In this document: piece after piece, positions 35,501-48,480 of the stretch
Position numbering within the stretch: the stretch's first letter is position 1
How the letters are laid out: every line of letters starts with the position of its first letter
Assembly: GCA_009809945.1 (NCBI GenBank)
Contig: WTPW01000201.1
Coordinates: 216,607 to 280,606, forward strand
Direction of reading: 5' to 3'
DNA: 64,000 nt
From: Gigaspora margarita
Taxonomy: Eukaryota; Glomeromycota; Glomeromycetes; Diversisporales; Gigasporaceae
Notes under the pieces: model-generated
Databases searched by the model: none
What the model was told of the DNA's origin: nothing
What the model saw: only the letters and a program-made list of their open reading frames with translations
Made by a program: the position numbers and the translations under genes

Positions 35501-37219
35501 AAACTCTAGGTTAGTACCCACTACTTCTTTGCTTGGTAGTGCCAAAGTCATAGCTAGGAGTACTCTTTATCAAGTCTGTCAAAGACATCCCAGGTCCCTG
35601 CTTTCTTGCATTGTTTCAGTTCCCCAATAAAGAGCCTCTTGTTCCAATGTGCTTTTAGTATAGCCAATTTTCTATTTTATATGTTAAATGTGCAGTTTTT
35701 GTAGATCAGCCATCTTGAATTTTGGTACGAGGAATTGTCAGAAAGAGTTATATGTGCTAGTTATGTTTTTGTGTGCTAATTAGAAACTTTAACACATATA
35801 TTTATTATATATTACTATTTTTTTAGCTTAAAATTTGTTTCTAAGTAAAGTAGAATGAATTCCAAAAATACTCAAGATACTTAGAGTAGAGACATTTAAT
35901 AGGTGATTTCCACCACTTAAGAGAGTCTCCTTTCCCACCTGATACTAAACTAGCCAATCAAATTCAAGCAAATAATATATACTAACTAGACCCCAACCAG
36001 ACTTTAGTCAAGTTTGAGTTTGGTTCAGATTTGGTCCAAAGTCTGCAAACTGATCTGAATTTGAATAAGTTATATGTTTTTGTAGTATTGAACATGTTTA
36101 TTTAGTGCATGATATTAGAATTAATTAGTAAAATTTTGTGAATCATAAGATTTTATAGAATTCTATTAATAAAATTCTATAAAATCTTAAAATTTACAAA
36201 TTTTTATTAATTAATTCTTACTTTATGCACTAATAAACTTATTCAGCATTTAAAAATACATCAAATCAGCAGAACTATTTTTATTTTACTTAAAATTTAG
36301 ATATTAGATGTATAATTTTTGATTTTTGATCAAAAAGGTCAAATTTAAGCATCTTTTCTCCAAATTTCAAGTAAAATAAATACAATTTTGCTAATTTAAT
36401 GTATTTTTAAGTGCTAAACAAGTTTATTTAGTGCACTAAGTTAGAATTAATTAGTAAAATCTTGTAAATCATAAGATTTTATAGAATTTTATTACTAAAA
36501 TTCTGTAAAATCTTATAATTCACAAATTTTTATTAATTAATTCTAACTTTATGCACTAAGTAAACTTTTTTAATATATAAAAATATATTAAATCAGCATA
36601 AATATTTTTAGAGAATTACTATTTATACCCCTCAAATTTGCTATTTATACCCCCCAGCCCAGTATCCGACCCTTCTGACCCTTCCGAACTAGTCATGTGC
36701 AATGTAGCACAAACTGAGATCACGTGACTTGCAGGTTCTTGCATTTTGGCCAATGGTTAGCTTACACGAAATCCGGGTCACGTGATCTGAGTAACATTAA
36801 TAGCCAATCAAAATTTGAACCCGAAGTAGGTTCAAATTTAAACTACAAATAAGTTACCCCATGATCGACAATAGTTGCTACATAGTAAAGTCCAAATTCT
36901 ACTATGTAAATCGATTATTAGCGCTTAAGTAAACTTATTTGGAAGATCAAAATACAAATATAATAAAATTTTTTAGCAAGATTGGAGAACATTTTATTAT
37001 TTGACTTTTTAACTTTTATGTTCGATAAAAAAATTTAAATTTTTTAAAGAAATATATTCGACGAACGTAAAAATTAAAGGCTAAATAATAAGAAGTTCTC
37101 CAATTTGAATGAAAATTTGGTAAAATATGTATTTTGATCTTCTGAACATATTGCCTAAGCGATTATGATCGATTTAAATAGTAAAATTTGGACTTTACTA
37201 TATAGCAACTACTTGTGAT

Positions 37220-37447
37220 CAGTGTTTACAATTCAATGTTCTCAGTGTTCTCAAAGAACATTAAACAATTTTTGAGAACAAAAGTATTAAAATATGTTCT
37301 CTATTTGAGAACATTCAAAAAATTCTTTTAATATTAAACAAATTTTAATTTTCCTATATAAAGAACATTAAAATTTTACTGAGAACATTAAGAAATTAAA
37401 AATGTTCTTTTTGAGAACATAAAACCAAATTTGAATTTTAAACACTG
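37220..37447. mobile_element. hAT MITE (CAGTGTTTAAAATT family), copy 2
   Basis: 228 bases, CAGTGTTTACAATTCAA ... TTGAATTTTAAACACTG. Flanks CTTGTGAT (37212-37219) and CTTGCGAT (37448-37455) make an 8-base TSD with one mismatch. The interior is full of GTTCTC/GAGAACA repeats. Confidence 0.85.
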
Positions 37448-38243
37448 CTTGCGATCGCTAAAAACTTCTTTCTGAAAAGAGGTTTTTTTAGCAATCACAA
37501 GTAGTTGCTACATAGTAAAGTCAAATTTTACTATTTAAATCGATCATAAGCGCTTATGTAAATATGTTTAGAAAATCAAAATACATATTTTACCAAATTT
37601 TCATACAAATCGGAGAAAATTTTATTATTTGACTTTTTAACTTTTACGTTCGACAAAAAATAAAAAGTTTTTAAAAAAATATATTTGATGAATGTAAAAA
37701 TTAAAGGCTAAATAATAAAAAGTTCTCTGATTTGTATGAAAATTTGGTAGAATATATATTTGGATCTTTTGAACATATTTACTTAAGCGCTTATGGTCGA
37801 TTTAAATAGTAAAATTTGAGCTTTATATGTAGCAACTACTTGTGATTGCTAAAAATCTCTTTCTGAAAAGAGTGATCGCAAGTAGTTGCTACATAGTAAA
37901 GTCCAAATTGTACTATTTAAATTGATTATAATCACTTAATCAAATATGTTCGAAGATCTAAATACATATTCTACCAAATTTTCATTCAAATTGGAGAACT
38001 TTTTATTATTTAGCCTTTAATTTTTACGTTCATCGAATATATGTCTTCAAAAAATTTTAATTTTTTTATTGAATGTAAAAGTTAAAAAGTCAAATAATAA
38101 AATGTTCTCCAATCTTGCTAAAAATTTTATTATATTTGTATTTTGATCTTCCAAATAAGTTTACTTAAATGATAATAATCGATTTACATAGTTGAATTTG
38201 GACTTTACTATGTAGCAACTATTGTCAATTGTGGGGTAACTTA

Positions 38244-38539
38244 CCGAATATTCCTGAAAATAAGCAACCTTTTTTGGGGCTGGGGGTTGCTTATTTTCAA
38301 ATTGTTAAATTTTTTGAAAAATTGAAAAACGTACTAATAAAAAGTTATCCAAATGACGTGAAAGTTTTATTATAAGTGTATTTTTGTGTCCTGAACAAGT
38401 TTACTTAATAGCACTTTTGAGGTTTACTTAGTAAAATTTAGACTTTTATATGTAGCAACTGCTAACACGTTTTTTAAGATTTTTGAAAAATCAGAGGGGT
38501 TGCTTATTTTCAGAGTTGCTTATTTTTGGGAATATACAG
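38244..38539. mobile_element. Tc1/mariner-like MITE (CCGTATATTCC family), copy 3
   Basis: 296 bases, CCGAATATTCCTGAAAATAA ... GGGAATATACAG, flanked by TA (38242-38243 and 38540-38541). The sister foldback preserves the empty site GTAACTTATTTGTAG near 44965-44979, which proves the TA duplication. Confidence 0.9.
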
Positions 38540-40711
38540 TATTTGTAGTTTAAATTTGAACCTATTTCGGGTTCAAATTTTGATTGGCTATTAATGTTAC
38601 TCGAATCACATGACCCAGATTTTGTGTAATCTAACCATTGGTCAAAATGCAAAAACCTGAAAGTCATGTGATCTCAGTTTGTACTACATTGCACGTGACT
38701 AGGTCAGAAGAGTTGGAAGGGTCAAATGCCGAGCTGGGGGTATAAATAGTAATTTTCTATTTTTATTTTAATTAAAATTTAGAGAATAAATGTATAATTT
38801 TGAACTTTTGATCAAAAAAGTCAAATTTAAGCATCACTTCTTCAAATTTCAAGTAAAATAAAAAATTTTACTGGTGCTAAACAATTGCTTAGTGCATTAA
38901 GTTAGAATTAATTAGTAAAATCTTGTAAATTATAAGATTTTATAAAATTTTATTAATAAAATTCTGTAAAATCTTATAATTTACAATTTTTATTAATTAA
39001 TTCTAACTTTATGCACTAAATAAACTTTTCAGCATATAAAATACAACAATTCAGTATAAATATTTTTTATTTTACTTGAAATTTAGATAATAGATGCATA
39101 ATTAGAATTTTTGATCAAAAAAGTCAAATTTAAGCATCTTTTCTCAAAATTTCAAGTAAAATAAAAACAATTCTGCTAATTTAATATATTTTAAGGCCAC
39201 TCCAATTTAATTCTTTGTTTAACATAACAAGTTCAAAATTTTTTAGAGGGGGGGGGGACTTAAACAACAAATGATTAGGTCCAGTTTGGGTCCGGCCAGA
39301 TTCTGAATAGGTCCTGTTCAGGTCTGGTCCAGGTTCAACCAGACTCAGACTCTAAATTTTATACAAACTACTCTAAATCTAAATATACTTATATTTATTT
39401 TTGGTGCTAACAAGTTTACTTAGTGCATGAAGTTAGAATTAATTAGTAAAATTTTATGAATCATAAGATTTTATAGAATTTTATTAATAAAATTTTATAA
39501 AATCTTATAATACACAAATTTTTATTAATTAATTCTAACTTTATACACTAAGTTAACATATTTAGCACCTAAAAATGCATCAAATCAGCAGAGTTATTTT
39601 TATTTTACTTAAAATTTGGAGAATAGATGCATAATTTTGGATTTTTGATCAAAAAAGTCAAATTTAAGCATCTATTCTCCAAATTTCAAGTAAAATAAAA
39701 ACAATTCTGCTGATTTAATGTATTTTTAGGTTCTAAATAAGTTTATTTAGTGCATGTAGTTAGAATTAATTAGTAAAAGTTTGTAAATCATAAAATTTTA
39801 TAGAATTTTATTAATAAAATTCTATAAAATCTCATAATACATAAATTTTTATTAATTAATTCTAACTTAATGCACTAAGTAAACATGTCAGCACTAAAAA
39901 AATATATCAAATCAGCATGGTTATTTTTATTTTACTTGAAATTGGAGAAAATATGCTTAAATTTGGCTTTTTTGATCAAAAATCCAAAAAAATGTATCTA
40001 TTCTTCAAATTTCAAATAAAATAAAAATAACCCTACTGATTTGATATATTTTTAGATGCAGTACAAGTTTACTTGGTACAAAAAGTTAGAATTAATTAGT
40101 AAAATTTTATGAATAATAAGATTATATAGAATTTTATTAATAATATTCTATAAATTCTTATGAATCACAATATTTTACTAATTAATTCTAACTTATTGCA
40201 CTAGGTAAACTTGTTAAGAGTCTAAAAATACATTAAATTAGTAGTGCTGTTTTTATTTTACTTGAAATTTGGAGAAAAAATGCTTAAATTTGACTTTTTT
40301 GATCAAAAATCCAAAATTATGCATCTATTCTCCAAATTTCAAGTAAAATAAAAATAACCCTGCTGATTTGATGTATTTTTAGGTGCTATACATGTTTACT
40401 TAGTGCATAAAGTTAGAATTAATAAATAAAAATTTATGTATTATAAGATTTTATAAAATTTTATTAATAAAATTCTATAAAATCTTATGATTCACAAACT
40501 TTCATAATTAATTCTAACTTAATGCACTAAGTAAACTTGTACAGCACATAAAAATACATCAAACAGTAGAGTTATTTTTATTTTACTTGAAATTTGGAGA
40601 ATAGATGCATAGTTTTGGATTTTTGATCAAAAAATTCAAATTTAAGCATATTTTCTCCATATTTCAAGTAAAATAAAAACACTACTGCCAATTTAAAGTA
40701 TTTTTAGACTC

Positions 40712-41840
40712 ATGTAACTCTTTTCAATGATCCCTTGTACCAACTTTTTCATAATCACCGACCTATGACAACTATACAATTATTATATTTGTACATAACA
40801 AAACTTTACCTTGGAGCAACTGGGAACCAGAGTTCCAGATCAAATGTTGGGATAACTGAAATAGAATTAAAAGAGAGTTCTCCTTTTGGGTTTGACTCCC
40901 CAGTAGAAGACTCCGGTACTATAGAAGATATAGTAGAGCCCCTATACTTTAAAGTTTTTGTCAAAAAGAGTGGAAACTTTAGTAGAAGCATACTTTTGGT
41001 TAATATACTATTTTGTATAGCATATACTCTTTCTTTCCTTCACAAGTTGGTCCTTTAGGCTTTCCTCTTTGGAGTTTTTGAAATTTTGCCAAAAAGTGGG
41101 CAATTTAGCTTACCTCCTTCAGAAGATCAGCAGTGTTTACTTTTTTCAATTTGGGATTGCGCCTTCCTAATCAGTATCAACGTCAAGTGATCATTTTGCT
41201 GCAATGTAAACAATGAATGACATGTCAGAGATTGTTCTGGAATATTTGTAGAAATTTCTTTCAATGTTTAAATCAGGTGTAGTATTTTAGTATATGTTTC
41301 TCTGCATTATATTTTACATATAATACTTCAGTAGAGTTTCTATACAGTATTATATAATTTTTACTTTCACGCATTTTTATTTGTGTTTGTTATAGATTTG
41401 TTTCTTTCTTCTTTGTCTTTCTCATCTTACTTCTCTTTTTTTTGTTATATTTGCTTTCATTTAAGTTGTGTAGTATTACCTCCTTTTTTTACTTTTCCTT
41501 TTAAATTTCTTTCGTATTGTTTTTTCTTTTTTGTTTGGATTGAAATCTCTTCATTAACGAAGCTAGGTGAGGAAGATTTAAAGAAACTAGCAATCTTGAC
41601 AAGGCTAACAGCAGCGAATCAGTGATCATGAGGGAGCATGTGCAGAGAGTTGCATGCCCCTATAGGAGAAAACTTGTTGTTGTAGCAGTTCGTACTTAGC
41701 AGACATTAAGTAGCGTGAGTAAGTTTTTATTTAAGAAAGGAGGGTTTCAGTAGTAGCCATTGTAAATTGAAATAGTGTATACATATTTGCACATTCTTCC
41801 TAAATAAATAAAAGCAGGATTGTCAAAGCTAAAAAAAAAA
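40712..41840 (+). mobile_element. Retroposed mRNA-like copy with 18-base TSD and poly(A)
   Basis: TAAAGTATTTTTAGACTC stands at 40694-40711 and again at 41841-41858, directly after a 10-base A run (41831-41840). AATAAATAAA lies about 20-25 bases upstream of the A run (near 41802), as for a polyadenylated messenger. The copy interrupts one unit of the palindromic array. A 107-residue open frame (40735-41058; contains ELKESSPFGFDSPVEDSG) is not recognised, and its start near the 5' end may be a true one. A second frame (41383-41625) is Phe/Ser-rich. A segment near 41080-41140 is homologous to 35300-35500. It could be a SINE rather than a gene copy, but no tRNA-like head is seen. Confidence 0.75.
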
Positions 41841-43305
41841 TAAAGTATTTTTAGACTCTGAACAAGTTTACATAGTGCATTAAGTTAGAATTAATTAGTA
41901 AAACATTGTGAATCATAAGAGTTTATAGAATTTTATTAATAAAATTCTATATAATCTTAATATTCATAAAATTTTACTAATTAATTCTAACTTAATTCAC
42001 TAGGCAAACTTGTTTAGCCTAAACATACATTAAATCAGCAGTATTGCTTTTATTTTACTTGAAATTTGAGAAAAGATGCTTAAATTTGACTTTTTTGATC
42101 AAAAATCCAAAATTATGCATCTATTCTTCAAATTTCAAGTAGAATAAAAATAACCCTGCCAATTTAATGTATTTTTATGTGCTGTACATGTTTATTTAGT
42201 GCATAAAGTTAGAATTAATTAATAAAAATTTATGTATTATAAGATTTTATAAAATTTTATTAATAAAATTCTATAAAATCTTATGATTCACAAACTTTTA
42301 ATGATTAATTCTAACTTAATGCACTAAGTAAACTTGTGCAGCACCTAAAAATACATCAAATTGGCAGGGTTATTTTTATTTTACTTGAAATTTGGAGAAT
42401 AGATGCATATTTTTATTTTACTTGAAATTTGGAGAATAGATGCATAATTTTGAATTTGTAATCATAAAAGTCAAATTTAAGCATCTTTTCTCCAAATTTC
42501 AAGTAAAATAAAAACAATTCTGCCAATTTAATGTATTTTTAGTCTCTGAACAAGTTTACCTAGTGCATTAAGTTAGTATTAATTAGTAAAATATTGTGAA
42601 TAATAAGATTTTATAGAATTTTGTTAATAAAATTCTATAAAATCTTATTATTCATAAAATTTTACTAATTAATTCTAACTTATTTCACTAGGTAAACTTT
42701 TTCAGAGTCTAAAAATACATTAAATTGGCAGTATTGTTTTTATTTTACTTGAAATTTGGAGAAAAGATGCTTAAATTTGACTTTTTTGATCAAAAAGCAA
42801 AAATTATGCATCTATTATCCAAATTTCAAGTAAAATAAAGCCAACCCTGCTGATTTGATGTATTTTTAGCTGCTAAACATGTTTACTTAGTACATAAAGT
42901 TAGAATTAATTAATAAAAATTTATGTATAATAAGATTTTATAAAATTTTATTAATAAAATTCTATAAAATCCTATGCTTCATAAAATTTTACTAATTAAT
43001 TCTAACTAATTATATAATGTTCCTAGGTTTAGCATGACTGTATTATGCGGCTACTCTAATTTTGGTAATCTTTCTGTATGGGTTCATTTAGTAATATGAA
43101 AAGTAAAATTTGAATCTAAAAATTATATATATATATATGTTGTTTCACTCCCTCCTATAATTTGCTCAATTGAGAGGGAGGTTATATTAAATATAGAATT
43201 AAATTGGAGCAGTCTAATGTGCTAAACAAGTTTGCTTAATGCATTATACTAGAATTAATTCGTAAAATTTTGTGAATAACAAGATTTTATAGAATTTTAT
43301 TAATA

Positions 43306-45208
43306 GGAAATTACTATTTATACCCCCAACAGTGTTGTCACGGGACAGCTTTAGACAATGATTTGGACAATTTTGGACAATTTTGAACAATTAAATAAAG
43401 TAAAATTACTTAAAATTTTATTAAGATAACCTATTTTAATTTTAACTGGAATGTGTTCATCACCTAAAAAAATATATAGTATATATTTTTTAGATATATT
43501 TATTAAATATTAAAGCCTGGACAAGCTTTGGACAATCTTGAACATTTGGACAATTTTGGACATGGACAAGCCAAAAAAGGCTGTGGAAAGCCAAAACGTA
43601 TAACACTGCCCCCAAATTTGCTATTCATACCCCCTAGCTCAGCATCTAACCTTTCCGACTTAGTCACGTGCAATGTAGTACAAACTGAGATCATGTGACT
43701 TTTAGGTTCTTGCATTTTGACCAATGGTTAGGTTACACGAAATCCTGGTCACATGATCCGAGTAACATTAATAGCCAATCAAAATTTGAACCCGAAGTAG
43801 GTTCTACAAATAAGTTACCCCACGATCGACAATAGTTGCTATATAGTAAAGTCCAAATTCTACGAAGTAAATCGATTATTATTGCTTAAGTAAACTTATT
43901 TCGAAGATCAAAATACAAATATAATAAAATTTTTAGCAAGATTGGAGAATATTTTATTATTTGACTTTTTAACTTTTACATTCGATGAAAATATTAAAAT
44001 TTTTTAAAGAAATATATTTGACAAACGTAAAAATTAAAGGTTAAATAATAAAAAGTTCCCCAATTTGAATATAAATTTGGTAGAATATGTATTTTGATCT
44101 TCTAAACATATTTGCTTAAGCGTTTATGATCGATTTAAATAGTAAAATTTGGACTTTACTATGTAGCAACTATTTGCAATCGCTCTTTTTCAGAAAGAGG
44201 TTTTTAGCGATTACAAGTAGTTGCTACATAGTAAAGTCCAAATTTTTTCTATTTAAATCGACTATAAGCGCTTAAGTAAATACGTTTAAAAGATCCAAAT
44301 ACATATTTTACCAAATTTTCATACGAAACAGAGAAGTTTTTATTATTTAGCCTTTAATTTTTACGTTCGTCGAATATATTTCTTTAAAAACTTTTTATTT
44401 TTTGTTGAACATAAAAGTTAAAAAGTCAAATGATAAAATTTCTCTGATTTGTATGAAAATTTGGTAGAATATGTATTTTGATCTTCTAAACATATTTACA
44501 TAAGCGCTTATGATCGATTTAAATAGTAAAATTTGACTTTACTATGTAGCAACTACTTGCGATCACTAAAAAAACCTCTTTTTCAGAAAGAAGTTTTTAG
44601 TGATTGCAAGTAGTTGCTACATAGTAAAGTCCAAATTTTACTATTTAAAGTATCATAATCGCTTAAGCAAATATGTTCAAAAGATCAAAATACATATTCT
44701 ACCAAATTTTCTTTCAAATTGGAGAACTTCTTATTATTTAGCCTTTAATTTTTACGTTCGTCGAATATATTTCTTTAAAAAATTTTAATTTTTTCATCGA
44801 ATGTAAAAGTTAAAAAGTCAAATAAAAAAATGTTCTCCAATCTTGCTAAAAATTTTATTATATGTGTATTTTGATCTTCCAAATAAGTTTACTTAAGTGA
44901 TAATTTCGATTTACTTCGTAGAATTTGGACTTTACTATGTAGCAACTATTGTCAATCATGGGGTAACTTATTTGTAGTTTAAATTTGAACCTACTTCGGG
45001 TTCAAATTTTAATTGGCTATTAATGTTACTCAGATCACGTGACTCGGATTTCGTGTAATCTAACCATTGGTCAAAATGCAAGAACCTGAAAGTCACATGA
45101 TCTCAGTTTGTACTACATTGCATATGACTAGTTCAGAAAGGTCAGAAAGGTCAGATGCCGGGCTAAGAGGTATGAATAACAAATTTGGGGGTATAAATAG
45201 TAATTCCC
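43306..45208. mobile_element. 1.9-kb foldback element, copy B
   Basis: Ends GGAAATTACTATTTATACCC and GGGTATAAATAGTAATTCCC. A perfect 8-base TSD, TATTAATA, lies at 43298-43305 and 45209-45216. Same organisation as 36612-38757: long arms, then inverted ACATAGTAAAG modules. It carries a hAT MITE near its left end (43330-43608) instead of the two MITEs of copy A. Confidence 0.88.
43330..43608. mobile_element. hAT MITE (CAGTGTTGTCATGGGACA family), copy 2
   Basis: 279 bases, CAGTGTTGTCACGGGACA ... TATAACACTG, homologous throughout to 4680-4957. CCCCCAA flanks both sides (43323-43329 and 43609-43615). An 8-base TSD in a C run would read ACCCCCAA / CCCCCAAA. The uninterrupted arm in copy A (36630) shows the empty site. 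Confidence 0.85.
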
Positions 45209-46129
45209 TATTAATAAGATTCTATAAAATCTTATTATTCACAAAATTTTTTACTTATTAATTCTAGTTTAATGCATTAAGCAAACTTGTTTAGCACCTA
45301 AAAATACATTAAATTGGCAGAACTTTTTTTATTTTACTTGAAATTTGGAGAAAAGATGCTTAAATTAGACTTTTTTGATCAAAAATCCAAATTATCTAAA
45401 TTCCAAGTAAAATCAAAATAATTATACTAATTAAATGTATTTTTAAATACTAAACAAGTTTATTTAGTGCATAAAGTTAGGATTAATTAATAAAAATATG
45501 AGAATTATAAGATTTTATAGAATTTTATTAATAAAATTCTATAAAATCTTATAATTCACAAAATTTTACTAATTAATTCTAACTTCATGCACCAAGTACC
45601 AAAAAATACATATAAATATATTTAAACTCAGACTAGATATTGTACCTGTCAAAAATTTTAACTCCAGGTTATCTGTCTATACAAAAAATTATTACTGAGT
45701 TACAAACTAGGTCACCTGAATAAACTGGTTAACTCAGATAACCTGTGTAACCTGAATATAAATTGAGCATACATTGTATGTATGTATATATGTCTCATTT
45801 TTTTGTTTATCATGGCCTTTAGATTGTGTTTGTTAGATATACCCATTTACCCAAAGACTTTACTTTTTAGTTTATAGGTATTATCAGAAAATTTTATATA
45901 TAGATATTAATCAATATATAACACTTAATCATTTTATATCGATTATAAAATATCATTATATATTGATTAATTGGATAACAACCAATATATATCTAAATCA
46001 ATATATATTATTTTTTATATTAAATTGTTATATATCTATAAATCGATTATAATCAGAATTATTTGAAACAATATATAATGATTAACAGATCTTTAATGAT
46101 TACATAGTGTTTTGACCCATCACTGGGTA

Positions 46130-46185
46130 AAAAAAAAAATAAAAAAATAAAAAAATAAAAAAATAAAAAAAAAATAAAAAATTTC
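46130..46185. repeat. (AAAAAAT)n microsatellite
   Basis: About seven A5-9T units in a row. It could be a decayed poly(A) tail, but no retroelement body was recognised to its left. Confidence 0.7.
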
Positions 46186-46212
46186 TTAAGCCCATTTGAT
46201 TTATAATTTGGT

Positions 46213-47059
46213 CAGGGTTGGGCACTCTATATATCCAGTGCTTTTTCACTGGACATTGGACATTTCCAAATTGTCCAGTATATGTCCAGTGTGTCCAGTG
46301 TATCCAATATAATAAGGTACCTTCATGATGTAGTCGCACTAAAACCATGAATATAAACAACGATTTTGTAATACTTATATGTCTTTAACATATTATAAAA
46401 TGATGCACAAGAGTGTAATTTATAATTTTGCTTAATTAAGGACCATTTAAAATAATGCTCATGAGTTTTATTATGCGACAACATGGTAATAATACGTAGC
46501 AATTGAATTAATTAAGAAAAAAGCAAATAAATTTTTATATATTGTTACCAAATAAAAGAGTATTATATTTAAGTAGTAAAGATTATAACTGGTTATGACA
46601 GGTCATAACTATAACTGATACTAGTCAGAAGCTCCTAACTGACTGGCTAAAATCTGAGCAATAATTAAATTATTATATTTTTAACATTTGTATATGATTC
46701 AGATCATATTCGTGTTTATTTTAAAGATATTAATTAAAATTTTTTATTCTAATAAAGAAATACACAAGAAAACTTTATATTAAATAGAATAATTCGAATC
46801 ACTTAAACTATTATTCAAATGTTAATTTTAACATAACTTTTTTAAATTTTACTAGTGCAGAATAAATAAGCAAATAGCATAATAAAAGATTGTTCTATTA
46901 TTTAATATTAGTTATATAATTTTTTGTTAAAATTTTAATTAAAAAATTTTCTATTATCCAGTGCTTATTTTTCTTAATCCATTGCTTTTGACTGGACAAT
47001 TTGGACACTGGACACTGGACAGATTTCCAATTGTCCGATTGTCCAGTTGCCCAACCCTG
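46213..47059. mobile_element. Nested hAT MITE with CAGGGTTGGGCA ends
   Basis: Ends CAGGGTTGGGCACTC and GTTGCCCAACCCTG, with many TGTCCAGT/ACTGGACA subterminal repeats at both sides. The right flank is lost in the assembly gap, so the TSD (left flank AATTTGGT) is untested. There is no transposase in its ~850 bases. Confidence 0.72.
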
Positions 47060-47243
47060 NNNNNNNNNNNNNNNNNNNNNNNNNNNNNNNNNNNNNNNNN
47101 NNNNNNNNNNNNNNNNNNNNNNNNNNNNNNNNNNNNNNNNNNNNNNNNNNNNNNNNNNNNNNNNNNNNNNNNNNNNNNNNNNNNNNNNNNNNNNNNNNNN
47201 NNNNNNNNNNNNNNNNNNNNNNNNNNNNNNNNNNNNNNNNNNN
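47060..47243. other. Assembly gap (184 N)
   Basis: Unknown bases begin exactly at the last G of the CAGGGTTGGGCA element. After the gap comes T-rich sequence. Confidence 0.95.
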
Positions 47244-47249
47244 TTTCTC

Positions 47250-48480
47250 CTTTTCTTTTTTTTTTTTTTAATATTTCGAATTCTTTCAAAATATTTTAGA
47301 ACTGGAAAATCAAGCTAGATCATTAGATCTGTACCCTGGATTATACCAAGGACATGTTTGACTAATATTTTCAAAATGTTTTGAAATGTTTTAAAATTTT
47401 TCAATGATCATAGTACAAAATTAGATTAGATCTTTGTTTATTTTTTTTGTTTATAATTTAGATCTTCTATCAATTTTACATTGTTTTTTTATTTTGTTTT
47501 TTTTTAGTTTCATTTCGTTTTGTTTAGTTTTGTTTAATTTCGTTTAGTTTTGTTTTGTTCTTTATTTTTTTTTTCTTTTATTTATTATATTTAATTTTTT
47601 TATTTTATTTTTACAAAAAACACCCCTTTAACTTTTGGCACTTTGCAAGAAATCCAATAACTTTTCAAAACTATGAGCAAACCAACACAGTGATTCAACA
47701 CATTGCAAGAACACACAACAGATTTCACTAACAATTTCTAAATTTTGAAAAATGCTTCTTTAAAGAATTAAAGATTTAGTTGGTGCTTTATTTTTTTTGT
47801 TTGATGTTTTTTGTTCTTTTTGTTTTCTTTTGGTTTTTTTTATTTTTTTTATTAATTTAGTTTTTTTAGAAAAAAAATAACCTAGACTTTTTAAATACTT
47901 TGCAAGTAAACCCAGTCTTTTCTGGCACTTTGCAAGAATATATACAACTTGATGTCAGCAATATTGTCATGAACTCTACTTCAAAGAAATGGAGATTTGG
48001 GATTTTATTTTTTTATTTAGTTTGTTTACATTTCATTATTTAGTTTGTTTTCTTTTTATTTATTTCTTTAATTTTTATTTTTTTTTATTTATTTCAGCAC
48101 TTTGTAAAAACCTTGATGATTTCTAAATTGCAAGAATGTGAACTTAAAGAAATGAAAATTTGAGACTTCATTTATTTTTTTATTTAGTTTGCTTACATTT
48201 TTGTTTTTTGTTTATTTTCTTTTTTTTACTTATTTTTTAATTTTATTTTATTTTATTTATTTTTACAAGAACACCAATTCTAACTTCTTTGGCACTTTGC
48301 AAGAAGTAGCGAATATAAGCGAATATATGTGAATATAAGTGAATATAAGCAAATATAAGAGTTAAACCAAAAAAGGAAATAATAGCTACCTGCAGAGTAA
48401 GGAAATATGTGAATTAGATGTGACAAAGTGCAAAAGTAGTCGTTTTCATTTTTTTTTGTTATTTTATTCAGATTTGTTTT
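47250..48480. repeat. T-rich degenerate repeats with GGCACTTTGCAAGAA units
   Basis: GGCACTTTGCAAGAA-like words recur near 47637, 47897, 47930, 48095 and 48289, and AAAGAAATGGAGATTTGG-like words near 47765, 47980 and 48145. These suggest degenerate units of ~170-215 bases separated by TTTATTTTTT. 48306-48361 is a ~12-base minisatellite (GAATATAAGC variants). No gene is seen. Confidence 0.55.

Larger units (their letters stand above)
36612..38757. mobile_element. 2.1-kb foldback element, copy A
   Basis: Ends GAGAATTACTATTTATACCC and GGGTATAAATAGTAATTTTC, with a perfect 8-base TSD, TATTTTTA, at 36604-36611 and 38758-38765. Long arms (~240 bases each) include TCATGTGCAATGTAG, a CCAATGGTTAG block and TAACATTAATAGCCAATC. 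Inside, the ACATAGTAAAG palindromic module is repeated about three times in inverted order. It contains a hAT MITE (37220-37447) and a Tc1-like MITE (38244-38539). There is no coding capacity. Confidence 0.85.

Noticed and set aside
36000-45600. CRISPR-like array
   Set aside because: The repeated units are ~325-base palindromes without short constant repeats and variable spacers, in a eukaryotic genome.
46954-47318. Open frames across the second gap
   Set aside because: Created by unknown bases; flanks are transposon ends and T-rich DNA.
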